Notes: generated from the letters alone by a model not told the origin. A DNA stretch of 44,626 bases from an uncultured cyanobacterium (GCA_903903925.1 CAIVAU010000114.1:1-44626), one strand, 5' to 3'. Shown: positions 34,067-41,930, numbered from the stretch's first letter. Made by a program: numbers and translations.

Positions 34067-34368
34067 CTTGGGATATCTTGATCAACCTGCTCGCGATTTT
34101 GCTCATAATAATCCCAAGCCGTACCCAGATCAGCCGCAGTCAAGCCAGGATAGTTTGCCAATAATTCCTCGTCAGGCGCACCCTGTTGACGATATGCTAC
34201 CAAAGTCGATACCGGAATCCGCGTATTCCGAATCCGCGCTTGCCCCCCGCAAACTCCCGGTGTAATCTGAATCGGATTTTGCAACATCTGCACATAGATC
34301 AAAGCTTGGTCAACTAGCTCCTCCGGCAGGGCTACAATTGCTTCCAGCAGTTGAGTCCTTTTACTCAT
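34063..34368 (-). CDS. DUF433 protein, antitoxin-like (pair 2)
   Basis: This protein has 101 residues from the ATG at 34368, or 109 from 34392. It shows the DUF433 core ITPGVCGGQARIRNTRIPVS, then AYRQQGAPDEELLANYPGLT and AADLGTAWDYYEQN. The N-terminal 30 residues (LLEAIVALPEELVDQALIYV) form an added helix not present in the 5475 copy. The ATG at 34368 is preferred for its GAGAGG, though 34392 also has AGGAT upstream. It overlaps the broken DUF5615 gene, so it may persist as an antitoxin without a working toxin. Confidence 0.8.
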   Translation of the reverse strand: MSKRTQLLEAIVALPEELVDQALIYVQMLQNPIQITPGVCGGQARIRNTRIPVSTLVAYRQQGAPDEELLANYPGLTAADLGTAWDYYEQNREQVDQDIPR

Positions 34369-34569
34369 GACAACAAAACCTCTCTCCCTCATCTTATCCT
34401 AGCACTTGGCATGACTGTTAGGAACTTGCAAGAAAATAAGATATCAGTCATTTGAATAACTTTCATTTTGGTGAGACGATCACACGACGGCGAAAATAAA
34501 CCATCCCTTTCAAACAGGCAAAAGCTTTGAGATAGAACACTTTTGACCTTTGACTTCCGCGCAGTGTAA

Positions 34570-35823
34570 CTAGGTATGGTTTAATTTAGAACAGAGTAAA
34601 CTTTCGCTATCACTGTTCATGCCCAGAGTTTTTGAAATCTTTGGCAAGCCAATTGCTATTGTTGAGGACAAAACAATAAGACAACGCTTTGCGCACGTAT
34701 GACGTTTATCTTCAAAAAACTGACTAACAATACTTTTTCCTAAAACCTCTGCTAGTAAAGGAGGCACTGCATTCGCAACCAATCTGTGCTGATCTAGCGT
34801 CTTGACACTACCACTGCGTCCTCGTATTGGTCCAACAAGTACATGAGTATCGCTAAAACCATGAAGTCTTAGGCATTCACGTGGTGTTAAGTAACGATTT
34901 TCAGAGGGATGGTAAAAAACTTCTCCACCTCTTAGGGTCAAGCTTGGTTCATGCCACGCTAATCTTCTAAATTTTGTGGTATCCTTCTTCGGGTTTAATC
35001 GCTGTCTCTGTTCAAGGGGCAAATGGAACTGACGGGCAAGGCATTCACCTTCTGGAACACCATTGATTCTTTCTCTATCTCTGTTAGGTGTAACATCAAC
35101 GTGATTAGATATATATTCTGTTTGACCTTTCAAGATGGGTTTAGGTAAATCATGTATTGCATTATAAACAGTCTTGTAAGGATTCAGTTGCTTATCAAAA
35201 GATATGCCACACACTTCTGTCCTTGTCCCTGGAAAATGAGTAGGCTGAGGAAACAAAAATTTTCCTTCCAAAGATGCAACTAAAAACAATCGATCGCGTA
35301 TTTGTGGAACGCCAAAATCAGCAGCCCTCAGCACTTCATAACTAACTGTATACCCAAGATTTTGAAAATTCCGAACAAGATTTTCCAATACACCGCCTTT
35401 TTTCTTCTTAAGACACTGAGCGCTTTTTAGCCCTTTCACCTGCTCAATCAGCACAACCTTAGGCATAAAAGCTTCTGCATATCTCACCATTTGGAACAGC
35501 AACAAACCTCTTTCATCAACCAATGAGTCACGCTTCCCAATAACAGAGAACGATTGACATGGAGATCCCCCCACCAAGAGATCAAGTTCACCCGGTACTA
35601 ACCTTAAATCTCTCCTCAAATGATGTGGATTAACTTGAGTGACATCAGAAGTAACAACACTTTCTATCTTTTGCTCTGACAACCATAATTTAAGAGTCGC
35701 CCGTGCATTCGGGTCAATTTCAGCACAGAAAATTGTTTCAAAACCCGCCTTGTGTAATCCTGAATCTAAACCAGCTATACCGCTGAACAGTGAAATTGAG
35801 GTACGTCGTCTGGTCATATTCAT
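34570..35823 (-). CDS. C5 cytosine DNA methyltransferase (orphan)
   Basis: A 417-residue C5-MTase with the motifs in order: I SLFSGIAGLDSGL, IV LLVGGSPCQSFS (catalytic Cys in Pro-Cys-Gln), VI VVLIEQVKGLKS (the Glu kept in an I-E-Q form of E-N-V), VIII PQIRDRLFLVAS and X VANAVPPLLAEVLG. The variable part between VIII and X is short (about 140 residues), so the recognition domain is small; specificity cannot be read from sequence. The last 50 residues are unrelated. No restriction endonuclease is next to it, so it is an orphan or phage-defence remnant. It carries the same type of hairpin repeat upstream as recJ has downstream. Confidence 0.9.
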   Translation of the reverse strand: MNMTRRRTSISLFSGIAGLDSGLHKAGFETIFCAEIDPNARATLKLWLSEQKIESVVTSDVTQVNPHHLRRDLRLVPGELDLLVGGSPCQSFSVIGKRDSLVDERGLLLFQMVRYAEAFMPKVVLIEQVKGLKSAQCLKKKKGGVLENLVRNFQNLGYTVSYEVLRAADFGVPQIRDRLFLVASLEGKFLFPQPTHFPGTRTEVCGISFDKQLNPYKTVYNAIHDLPKPILKGQTEYISNHVDVTPNRDRERINGVPEGECLARQFHLPLEQRQRLNPKKDTTKFRRLAWHEPSLTLRGGEVFYHPSENRYLTPRECLRLHGFSDTHVLVGPIRGRSGSVKTLDQHRLVANAVPPLLAEVLGKSIVSQFFEDKRHTCAKRCLIVLSSTIAIGLPKISKTLGMNSDSESLLCSKLNHT

Positions 35824-35880
35824 CTATCAAAACTAAGACACCTTAATAACCTACATTAAATCTTGAACTTTAGAGGATAC

Positions 35881-35962
35881 GGTTCGTAGTGTGCGCTACC
35901 CTTGCGGGAAGCCCCTTCTCCTGTCGGAGACGCTGCGCGAACGTGTCTACAGCGCACTCTTC
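35881..35962 (+). repeat. Dispersed repeat family B, copy 2
   Basis: The 32-base block GGTTCGTAGTGTGCGCTACC to GGGAAGC is identical to 33445-33476. It is followed by an insert with its own short palindrome (GTCGGAGACGCTGCGCGAAC) and the shared GTGTCTACAGCGCACTCTTC. It lies between the methyltransferase start and the EAD1 gene. The rest of 35824-36203 has no gene and is AT-rich. Confidence 0.8.
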
Positions 35963-36203
35963 GCACAACTAAAAGCCTTTTCTGTCATCTTACCCTCCCC
36001 AACTCACTTAACCCAATAAACAGGAATAAATCACTCTTTGTTGTTTACTCCAAAGAGCGAAGACAGCGCAACTACGAACCAATTTCAACCTATTACATTT
36101 TGTAACACTATTGTAAATCCTTTTGCCTATCTACTTAGGGTATAGAATTAAAATGTCGTTTATTGAGTGTATTGCTGCACATTCCTGTAGTTAATTATAC
36201 ACT

Positions 36204-36275
36204 ATGCCTTCACCTCAATTAAGCGTCCAACTCCCACAAGAACTGGATGAATGTCAAATTCTCATGAAAAAATAA
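36204..36275 (+). CDS. Possible 23-residue leader ORF before the EAD1 gene
   Basis: A short frame MPSPQLSVQLPQELDECQIL plus MKK whose TAA ends exactly at the base before the EAD1 ATG. It could be a coupled leader or the tail of a lost gene. No ribosome site stands out and there is no independent support. Confidence 0.25.
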   Translation: MPSPQLSVQLPQELDECQILMKK

Positions 36276-36623
36276 ATGCCATCTCGTCAGCAGCTTAAAC
36301 AATTACAAAACGCTTTAATTAATGCTTTTCCAAGCAAATCATCGCTGGAAAGATTGTTATATTTTGAGTTAGAAAAAAACCTAAACGAAATTACTAGAGA
36401 AAGCGACTTACAAGAAATTGTCTTCAAATTAATACAAACAGCAGAATCTCAGGGATGGCTAGAAGATCTAGTTTATGCTGCACGTAAAGAAAATCCCGGA
36501 AACCCTCTTTTACAAGCAATTGCACAAGAATCGATTCAAAGTTGGTTTGCGCATCTAGAGCATGGGGATACATGGCAACTACGGCAACAGATATTTGCTT
36601 CTCTCGCTTGGTTGAGAGGGTAG
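36276..36623 (+). CDS. Effector-associated domain 1 (EAD1) protein
   Basis: A 115-residue protein. Residues about 8-85 match EAD1, an adaptor domain of bacterial conflict systems that recruits effectors by like-with-like contact: LQNALINAFPSKSSLERLLY, then LNEITRESDLQEIVFKLI and AESQGWLEDLVYAARKENPGNP. The last 25 residues (SWFAHLEHGDTWQLRQQIFA) are a linker. The frame ends at TAG 36621, but the next 171 bases remain in the same frame and encode an FGE-sulfatase/DGR-type C-terminus (36624-36794). This may be the N-terminal part of a larger variable protein that has lost its middle. It lies 510 bases upstream of the AAA+/S8 pair on the same strand. Confidence 0.8.
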   Translation: MPSRQQLKQLQNALINAFPSKSSLERLLYFELEKNLNEITRESDLQEIVFKLIQTAESQGWLEDLVYAARKENPGNPLLQAIAQESIQSWFAHLEHGDTWQLRQQIFASLAWLRG

Positions 36624-36794
36624 AGAAGGGATAGGCAATACCGAGTGCTGCGTGGTGGTTCGTGGAACAACAATCCTGAGAATTGCCGTTCTGCGCGTCG
36701 CAACAGGAACAACGCCGACAACAACAATATCGGTTTTCGGGTTGTGTGCGGTCTTTCGCCGAGCGCTCTTCTGTGCCAGAGTCGGAGCATGTGA
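36624..36794 (+). pseudogene. FGE-sulfatase C-terminus, DGR template/variable-repeat-like
   Basis: Directly after the EAD1 TAG, in the same frame, the DNA encodes [20 protein letters not shown], then [20 protein letters not shown] and [20 protein letters not shown] (TGA 36792). [12 protein letters not shown]...GFRVV is the end of the formylglycine-generating-enzyme (CLec) fold. It is rich in AAC/AAT codons (10 Asn in 24 positions) at the places that diversity-generating retroelements mutate at adenines. It is therefore either a template repeat or an undiversified variable repeat. No reverse transcriptase or Avd gene is in the window. It is interrupted by TAG and lacks most of the FGE domain. 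Confidence 0.65.
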
Positions 36795-37083
36795 ATGCGT
36801 CGAGCGTGCCTTTGAAGAGTCCAGACCTATTCCTGTGATGCTGGTGACAGTGTCCGAAAATCAACCTTGGTTGGGTAGCCTAGTAGGTGTTAAGCCGAAC
36901 AGTTGCCCAATTGATATTTTAACCTATCTATTACATCTGGGCGTGCGGTAGGGTGGGTAGCCAGCGAGTTACCATTTTGGCACTTTTCCAATCACCAACC
37001 TAGTGACAAATACTTTACATAACTTAAAGATGATGCTCAAAGACGAGGAGATCGCGCTATACTTTGTTGTACATTAAAAAATA

Positions 37084-37099
37084 TAGTACAATTGTACTA
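37084..37099. promoter_or_regulatory. LexA box (perfect 16-bp palindrome) upstream of the AAA+/S8 genes
   Basis: TAGTACAATTGTACTA is a perfect palindrome ending 34 bases before the AAA+ ATG. The inner 14 bases match every position of the cyanobacterial LexA consensus RGTACNNNDGTWCB, and the sequence resembles the Anabaena lexA operator. A TATACT-like -10 lies at 37058-37063, so the box would sit just after a start site. Repression by LexA and release on DNA damage are inferred. Confidence 0.65.
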
Positions 37100-37133
37100 A
37101 TAGAAAAAGCTATTATTGATACCGAGAGGCAGT

Positions 37134-38135
37134 ATGAAAGCAGAGCTTCTCAAGAGATTTTTTAGAGCGATCGCCAGTTCAGATCAAGAAGCAATTGATA
37201 AACTCACGTACCTAGTTATTGAGGAAGAACGGAATAGGGGACATACGCTATTAGCTGATCAGTTAGAGAACATCACGAAAAAGAGTCACAAGGAGAAGTC
37301 TGCTAACCTTAGCAAACTAGCTTCCTCAAGCCCAGAAAATTCACAGGCTTTAACTGAATTACCAACCAGTAAACGATTTAATCTTCCTCTGGTAACTATC
37401 ATACCAAGGGATAAATTGCGACATCACATGGTATTGCCGGAAAATGTTGAGAAACGTTTCTGCCGGATTGAGCGTGAGTATGCAGCAAGAGACAGGCTTG
37501 CTCATCATGGACTGCGTTACAGACAAAAAATACTTTTGTATGGTCCTCCTGGATGTGGAAAGACTCTAGGCGCAGAGCGTTTAGCTTGGAATACTGGTTT
37601 ACCACTTTTGAAAGTTCGGTTTGATGCTATGGTGTCGTCTTTTTTAGGCGAAACTGCCAGCAATTTAAGACTTGTATTCGAGGATGCCTCAAACAGTCCA
37701 TGTTTATTATTTCTTGATGAATGTGACTCAATTGCTAAGACACGAGAAGACTCTCAAGAAGTAGGAGAAATTAAGCGCGTAGTCAATACATTTCTTCAAA
37801 TTTTGGATGAATATCAACCCTCTTCTGGGCTTTTAGTCGCAGCAACGAATTTGAATAAATCTCTAGATACTGCCCTTTGGAGAAGATTTGATGACTTGAT
37901 TGCAGTACCCAAACCCGGAGAACATGAGCTAGAATTTATACTAAAGGAAACACTATCTGCAATTGAAGTGGGATCTATCAACTGGCCAAGGATCATTGAG
38001 CAGATGAGAGATTTTTCTGCGGCTCAAGCTGTGAGAGTTGCACAAGATGCAGCTAAAAGAGCAATCCTTGAGCGAGAAGACCTAGTAATTCAGGAACACT
38101 TAGAAGAAGCGATCGCAGAAATCAAAGTTTCCTAG
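37134..38135 (+). CDS. AAA+ ATPase, partner of the S8 peptidase
   Basis: A 333-residue classic AAA+ protein. The N-terminal 100 residues are helical (LLKRFFRAIASSDQEAIDKL). The ATPase has Walker A GPPGCGKT (137-144), Walker B CLLFLDECDS, sensor 1 LLVAATNL and an arginine pair in ALWRRFDDLIAVP; the small helical lid follows (SAAQAVRVAQDAAKRAILE). These fit the Vps4/spastin/FtsH-type AAA class. The ATG at 37134 has GAGAGG 5 bases upstream; a TTG at 37116 is less likely. The subtilase starts 28 bases after its stop. Such pairs suggest the ATPase remodels or activates the protease. Confidence 0.85.
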   Translation: MKAELLKRFFRAIASSDQEAIDKLTYLVIEEERNRGHTLLADQLENITKKSHKEKSANLSKLASSSPENSQALTELPTSKRFNLPLVTIIPRDKLRHHMVLPENVEKRFCRIEREYAARDRLAHHGLRYRQKILLYGPPGCGKTLGAERLAWNTGLPLLKVRFDAMVSSFLGETASNLRLVFEDASNSPCLLFLDECDSIAKTREDSQEVGEIKRVVNTFLQILDEYQPSSGLLVAATNLNKSLDTALWRRFDDLIAVPKPGEHELEFILKETLSAIEVGSINWPRIIEQMRDFSAAQAVRVAQDAAKRAILEREDLVIQEHLEEAIAEIKVS

Positions 38136-38163
38136 TATTAATTTTTGGTGTCTGGATAAATAA

Positions 38164-40773
38164 ATGGTTGAAAGTTCTCAGGGTTTTCCGCATATCACGC
38201 TTAAGTTGACAAGACAAGGAAGCGCTGTACCACCAAGAGGAGGAGGAAAACAGAATTCCATCACACGCGTTAATCTGGAGAATCGCCAGGGACATGGAAG
38301 TAAACTCAAAGATTCGGTTGAATCCTTAATCTTTGATTGGCAAGGTACTCAAGAAAACCGTGATAAAGAAGGAAAGCCGCCACTTCCTGATAAATCTAAA
38401 CCTATCATTTTAAAGATAGATCCTATTGCTTTCGATGTAGAGGATCTGAGAAACCATGGTATTGAGGTCATTGCTGAGTTAGAAGATGGATATATTCTTG
38501 GGGCTTCTGCCAATGATCCAGAATTTAGTGAACTACAAAAAAAGATAGAAAAATTTATTAAGGCAGAAATAGGTGGTAATAAAATTGCCAAAATATGGGA
38601 AATTTTGGATGGAACTAGGAGACCAGAATACATTTTATCGCCAGAATTGCTTAATACATGGGAACAGATTACTGACGATAACATTTTTATAGTAGATGTG
38701 GGAATTTCCTGTATAGGCACTAAGTCTCAATTTTCCGATTATCCAGAACAAGAGCCTAATGAAACTGATGAAAAATATACTAAGCGAGTTAATAAATGGA
38801 TGAATAAACGTGCTTTAACTTACCAAGAATGGGATGAGATTAAGTTAAAAAGAGAAGATAATTTTATAGATTTTGTTCAAGGATATCAAGGAGAAGTGTT
38901 TAATATTATTGATGGTCACATTCCTAATTTTGCTGAACTCCCTGATAGTTTTTCTTGCAGAATTCAAATATCTGGAAAAGGATTAAAAGATTTAGTTTTA
39001 AATTTTCCCTATATTTTTGATGTCAGTTTACCTGATGATATAGCTGAATTTGTTGACTCTGAAGCTTTATCAGATGTTGATAATATCAATTTTCAACTAG
39101 AAACACCCGAATCAAATGCTCCTAATGTATGTGTGATTGATAGTGGTATTCAAGAAAGTCATTTTCTTTTAAAAGCAGCGATTGATTCACAAAGTTCAAG
39201 GTCTTGGGTTCCTGGAGAAACTCATACATCTGCTGACTATTATGGCAACGGTGGACATGGAACTAGAGTAGCTGGTGCAATTCTTTACCCTAGGACTATA
39301 CCCCGCAGTGGTAAGGAAAAATCTATTTGCTGGATACAAAATGCAAGAGTTCTGGATGCTAACTGCGAACTACCTAAACAGCTATTTCCCCCAAACCTTC
39401 TAGGTGAAATTGTAAAGATTTACTACGACCAAACAAAAACAAGAATTTTTAATCATTGTATTGCTGGGTCTGTTCCCTGCCGAACCCAGTATATGAGTTC
39501 TTGGGCAGCAACCATTGATAATCTGATATGGACAAAGGATATTCTGTTTATTGTCGCAGCTGGTAATTTACCTTCCGAAGGCTGGAAAATAGGCGCTACA
39601 AGATTATCTGTAAAAGAACATCTGGCAGCTAATCGACCGTATCCAGATTATCTATTAGAAAAATCATGTAGAATTGCTAACCCCGCACAAAGCTTTCAAG
39701 CTTTAACAGTTGGTTCAATTGCTCTAAGTGATTACCATCAATTTCCCTACTCTTCTATCTCACAAAAGGATAAGCCTTCTGCCTTTTCATGTTCTGGATT
39801 GGGAATTTGGCAGACAATTAAGCCAGAAGTAGTTGAATATGGTGGGGATTTTGTTATAGACGAAGGTAAACCACCTAACATTACATATCCTCAAAATGTT
39901 TGTCCTGAATTAGTGCGTTCAACATTGAATGGTGGGCCTGCACTTGCTGCTGATAATGTAGGAACATCATTTGCAGTACCAAAAGTAAGCCATATTGCTG
40001 CGCGTCTAGCTGCTTATTTACCTAATGAGAATTGCCTTCTTTACCGTGCATTAATAGTGCAATCAGCAAGGTGGCCTGAATGGACAAGTGCAGATGATGT
40101 TAATAAGCTGCACGTTATTCGTCAAATTGGTTATGGTCTTCCCAATGTTGATCGTGCTTTGGGTAATGCTCCCAATAGAATAACTTTGATGACAACAGGA
40201 GAACGATGTATTGTAGCTAAACAAGCTCATGTTTACCAAGTAAAGCTACCAGAAAAATTACGTTCTCAAGGAGAGTCATTTAAAATTCTTCTGGAGGTTA
40301 CTTTATCCTACAAAGCCCAACCACGTCGAACCCGTAGAAGTCGCCGAAAATATCTTTCAACTTGGCTGGATTGGGAATGTAGTAAAAAAAGAGAAGATCC
40401 AGAACGCTTTCTGAAAAGGATTTTGAAACAGTATGATGCTCCAGAGGATGCTGAAAAGGGAGAGGGTATTTTTAAATGGATGCTAGGAAAACAAAATAAT
40501 CACGGAATAATTAAAAATGTATCCAGAAGTGCAGGAACCCTTCAAAAAGATTGGGCTGTTGTAGATTCATTTGAACTCACAGAAGCATTTTCTATTGCAG
40601 TTGTTGGACATGAAGGTTGGAACAATGACCCAGAAGCTAGTGTTCCATACTCTCTAGTTGTTAGCTTTGAAGCGATACAAGCTGATATTCCAATTTATAC
40701 GTCAATTGTCGAGGCTCAAGTTGAAACAGAGATTCAACCCCCAATAGAAATTCAATCTATTATAGTTAGCTGA
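38164..40773 (+). CDS. S8 subtilisin-like serine peptidase (large, cytoplasmic)
   Basis: An 869-residue protease. The catalytic residues are all there: Asp326 (NVCVIDSGIQ), His365 (NGGHGTRVAGAI), oxyanion Asn468 (FIVAAGNLP) and Ser602 (VGTSFAVPKVSH). The N-terminal 300 residues are a large non-catalytic region; an inserted stretch separates Asn and Ser. The C-terminal 200 residues include a very basic RRTRRSRRKYLSTW and a beta-rich end. There is no signal peptide or membrane span, unlike secreted subtilases, so it acts inside the cell. It forms an operon with the AAA+ gene and sits under the LexA-type operator. Confidence 0.88.
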   Translation: MVESSQGFPHITLKLTRQGSAVPPRGGGKQNSITRVNLENRQGHGSKLKDSVESLIFDWQGTQENRDKEGKPPLPDKSKPIILKIDPIAFDVEDLRNHGIEVIAELEDGYILGASANDPEFSELQKKIEKFIKAEIGGNKIAKIWEILDGTRRPEYILSPELLNTWEQITDDNIFIVDVGISCIGTKSQFSDYPEQEPNETDEKYTKRVNKWMNKRALTYQEWDEIKLKREDNFIDFVQGYQGEVFNIIDGHIPNFAELPDSFSCRIQISGKGLKDLVLNFPYIFDVSLPDDIAEFVDSEALSDVDNINFQLETPESNAPNVCVIDSGIQESHFLLKAAIDSQSSRSWVPGETHTSADYYGNGGHGTRVAGAILYPRTIPRSGKEKSICWIQNARVLDANCELPKQLFPPNLLGEIVKIYYDQTKTRIFNHCIAGSVPCRTQYMSSWAATIDNLIWTKDILFIVAAGNLPSEGWKIGATRLSVKEHLAANRPYPDYLLEKSCRIANPAQSFQALTVGSIALSDYHQFPYSSISQKDKPSAFSCSGLGIWQTIKPEVVEYGGDFVIDEGKPPNITYPQNVCPELVRSTLNGGPALAADNVGTSFAVPKVSHIAARLAAYLPNENCLLYRALIVQSARWPEWTSADDVNKLHVIRQIGYGLPNVDRALGNAPNRITLMTTGERCIVAKQAHVYQVKLPEKLRSQGESFKILLEVTLSYKAQPRRTRRSRRKYLSTWLDWECSKKREDPERFLKRILKQYDAPEDAEKGEGIFKWMLGKQNNHGIIKNVSRSAGTLQKDWAVVDSFELTEAFSIAVVGHEGWNNDPEASVPYSLVVSFEAIQADIPIYTSIVEAQVETEIQPPIEIQSIIVS

Positions 40774-40830
40774 GGCGATCGCACCTTAATGCACAAGAGT
40801 ATACAGATTATGGCGTAGAGTAATAAACAA

Positions 40831-41010
40831 TTGGAAGCTGAAGGTAACATTAGGGTATACACCCCAGAACAAGTAGCAGAAATTATTCGCCAAAACCACC
40901 TGAAAAAAATCAATAAACATGCTAATAACGTTAAAACTGTTATGAAAAAAAATGGAAAAATTCTCATTGAAGGACAAATTCCAGGTGAGTTTATAGTTCC
41001 AGCTAGGTAA
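40831..41010 (+). CDS. Small helix-turn-helix-like ORF, possibly truncated
   Basis: A frame from TTG 40831 to TAA 41010 (59 residues) reads EAEGNIRVYTPEQVAEIIRQ, then KHANNVKTVMKKNGKILIEG and ends GEFIVPAR. The YTPEQVAEII part is like the start of excisionase-type DNA-binding proteins, and the rest is protein-like. The natural ATG at 40810 is blocked by TAG three bases later (40816), so the gene may start at TTG or be broken near its start. It lies between the S8 peptidase and the HEAT gene on the same strand. Confidence 0.45.
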   Translation: MEAEGNIRVYTPEQVAEIIRQNHLKKINKHANNVKTVMKKNGKILIEGQIPGEFIVPAR

Positions 41011-41032
41011 AACTAATAACAAAAATATTGCT

Positions 41033-41629
41033 ATGGATGAACTACAGACAGCATTAGCTCAACTACGAAACTCAAATCCAGATATCCGGGAATCAGCCCT
41101 AGATAAAATAGGAAATCTTAAACCGAACGATGCCTTTGAAATAATATTACCTTTTCTCTCCGAATCTAATCCAGAAATACGCGGAACAGCAGCTTGCAAT
41201 TTAGGAGAAATTAATGATATTCGTAGCGTAGCACATCTAATTGATTTAGCCAAAAATGACCCCGAAAAAAAAGTTCGGAGTGAAGCTCTATCGGCTTTAG
41301 ATAATTTTAGAACGCCGGAAATATTAATATGTTTAATTAATGAAGTTGCTCGGGTAAAAAAATCACGAAGACCAAGACAAATAGTTGCACAGCAACTTCA
41401 GTATTATGATGATGAGCGGTCAGTTGATGCCTTGAGTTTTTTACTACTTGAAGATGAAGATGTCTATGTGCGTATACTCGCAGTTGATTCTCTTTTGGCA
41501 CTAAATCGTACTAGATTGCTTAATGTTTGGCAAAAAGCCCTAGATGATGAAAGCACTTACGTTATTGAAATAGCAAATGAAGCAATTAAAAATTTACAAA
41601 ACTCCAAAGAATTGCTAGAAGCTGGCTAA
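41033..41629 (+). CDS. HEAT-repeat (PBS-lyase-like) protein
   Basis: A 198-residue all-helical protein made of about five HEAT repeats, e.g. LRNSNPDIRESALDKIGNL, LSESNPEIRGTAACNLGEI, AKNDPEKKVRSEALSALDNF and LEDEDVYVRILAVDSLLAL. Such repeats bind proteins, and in cyanobacteria relatives are often bilin lyases; a role as partner or adaptor for the neighbouring AAA+/S8 pair is equally possible. It has no membrane span. The start is the ATG at 41033. A small antitoxin-like gene follows. Confidence 0.85.
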   Translation: MDELQTALAQLRNSNPDIRESALDKIGNLKPNDAFEIILPFLSESNPEIRGTAACNLGEINDIRSVAHLIDLAKNDPEKKVRSEALSALDNFRTPEILICLINEVARVKKSRRPRQIVAQQLQYYDDERSVDALSFLLLEDEDVYVRILAVDSLLALNRTRLLNVWQKALDDESTYVIEIANEAIKNLQNSKELLEAG

Positions 41630-41687
41630 ATTATTTGTCAGAATTCAGGAATCAGAATTGTTAAACAATCGTGAGATAAATAGGATG

Positions 41688-41879
41688 ATGAGCGACAAAG
41701 AAGCAGTCATGAAACTTGTGAAGCGTCTACCGTCAGACGTATCACTCCGCGAAATTGTTCGAGAAATTGAGTTCATTGCAGCCGTCAAAGAGGGTTTGGA
41801 CGAAATTGACCAAGGAAAAGGAGTATCAATCGAAGCGGTTGAGCAGATGATTGAAGCAGAAAACGTAAAATTATTGTAG
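41688..41879 (+). CDS. Small antitoxin-like protein (paralogue of 17660-17875)
   Basis: A 63-residue protein starting MSDKEAVMKLVKRLPSDVSL and continuing REIVREIEFIAAVKEG, close to the protein at 17660 over its first 35 residues; the C-termini differ (here GLDEIDQGKGVSIEAVEQMI). A longer start at 41658 or an ATG three bases earlier is possible. Homologues often precede toxin genes, but here an intergenic hairpin repeat and then a convergent ABC exporter follow, so the partner is absent. Confidence 0.65.
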   Translation: MSDKEAVMKLVKRLPSDVSLREIVREIEFIAAVKEGLDEIDQGKGVSIEAVEQMIEAENVKLL

Positions 41880-41930
41880 TGCGGGCATCTTGCCCGCGTC
41901 TCATATACAAATTAAGTGCGCAACAGCTTA
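41873..41930 (+). repeat. Dispersed 58-bp hairpin repeat, copy 3
   Basis: ATTGTAGTGCGGGCATCTTG, CCCGCGTCTCATATACAAAT and on to GCAACAGCTTA. The hairpin is GCGGGCA-TCT-TGCCCGC (41881-41897). The repeat overlaps the stop codon of the small gene (41877-41879) and lies between convergent genes, so it could end both transcripts. Confidence 0.85.

Noticed and set aside
36652..36951. Plus-strand ORF of 99 codons and minus-strand ORFs over 36424-36864
   Set aside because: They run out of frame across the EAD1 and FGE-type coding sequence and have no family features; they are shadows.
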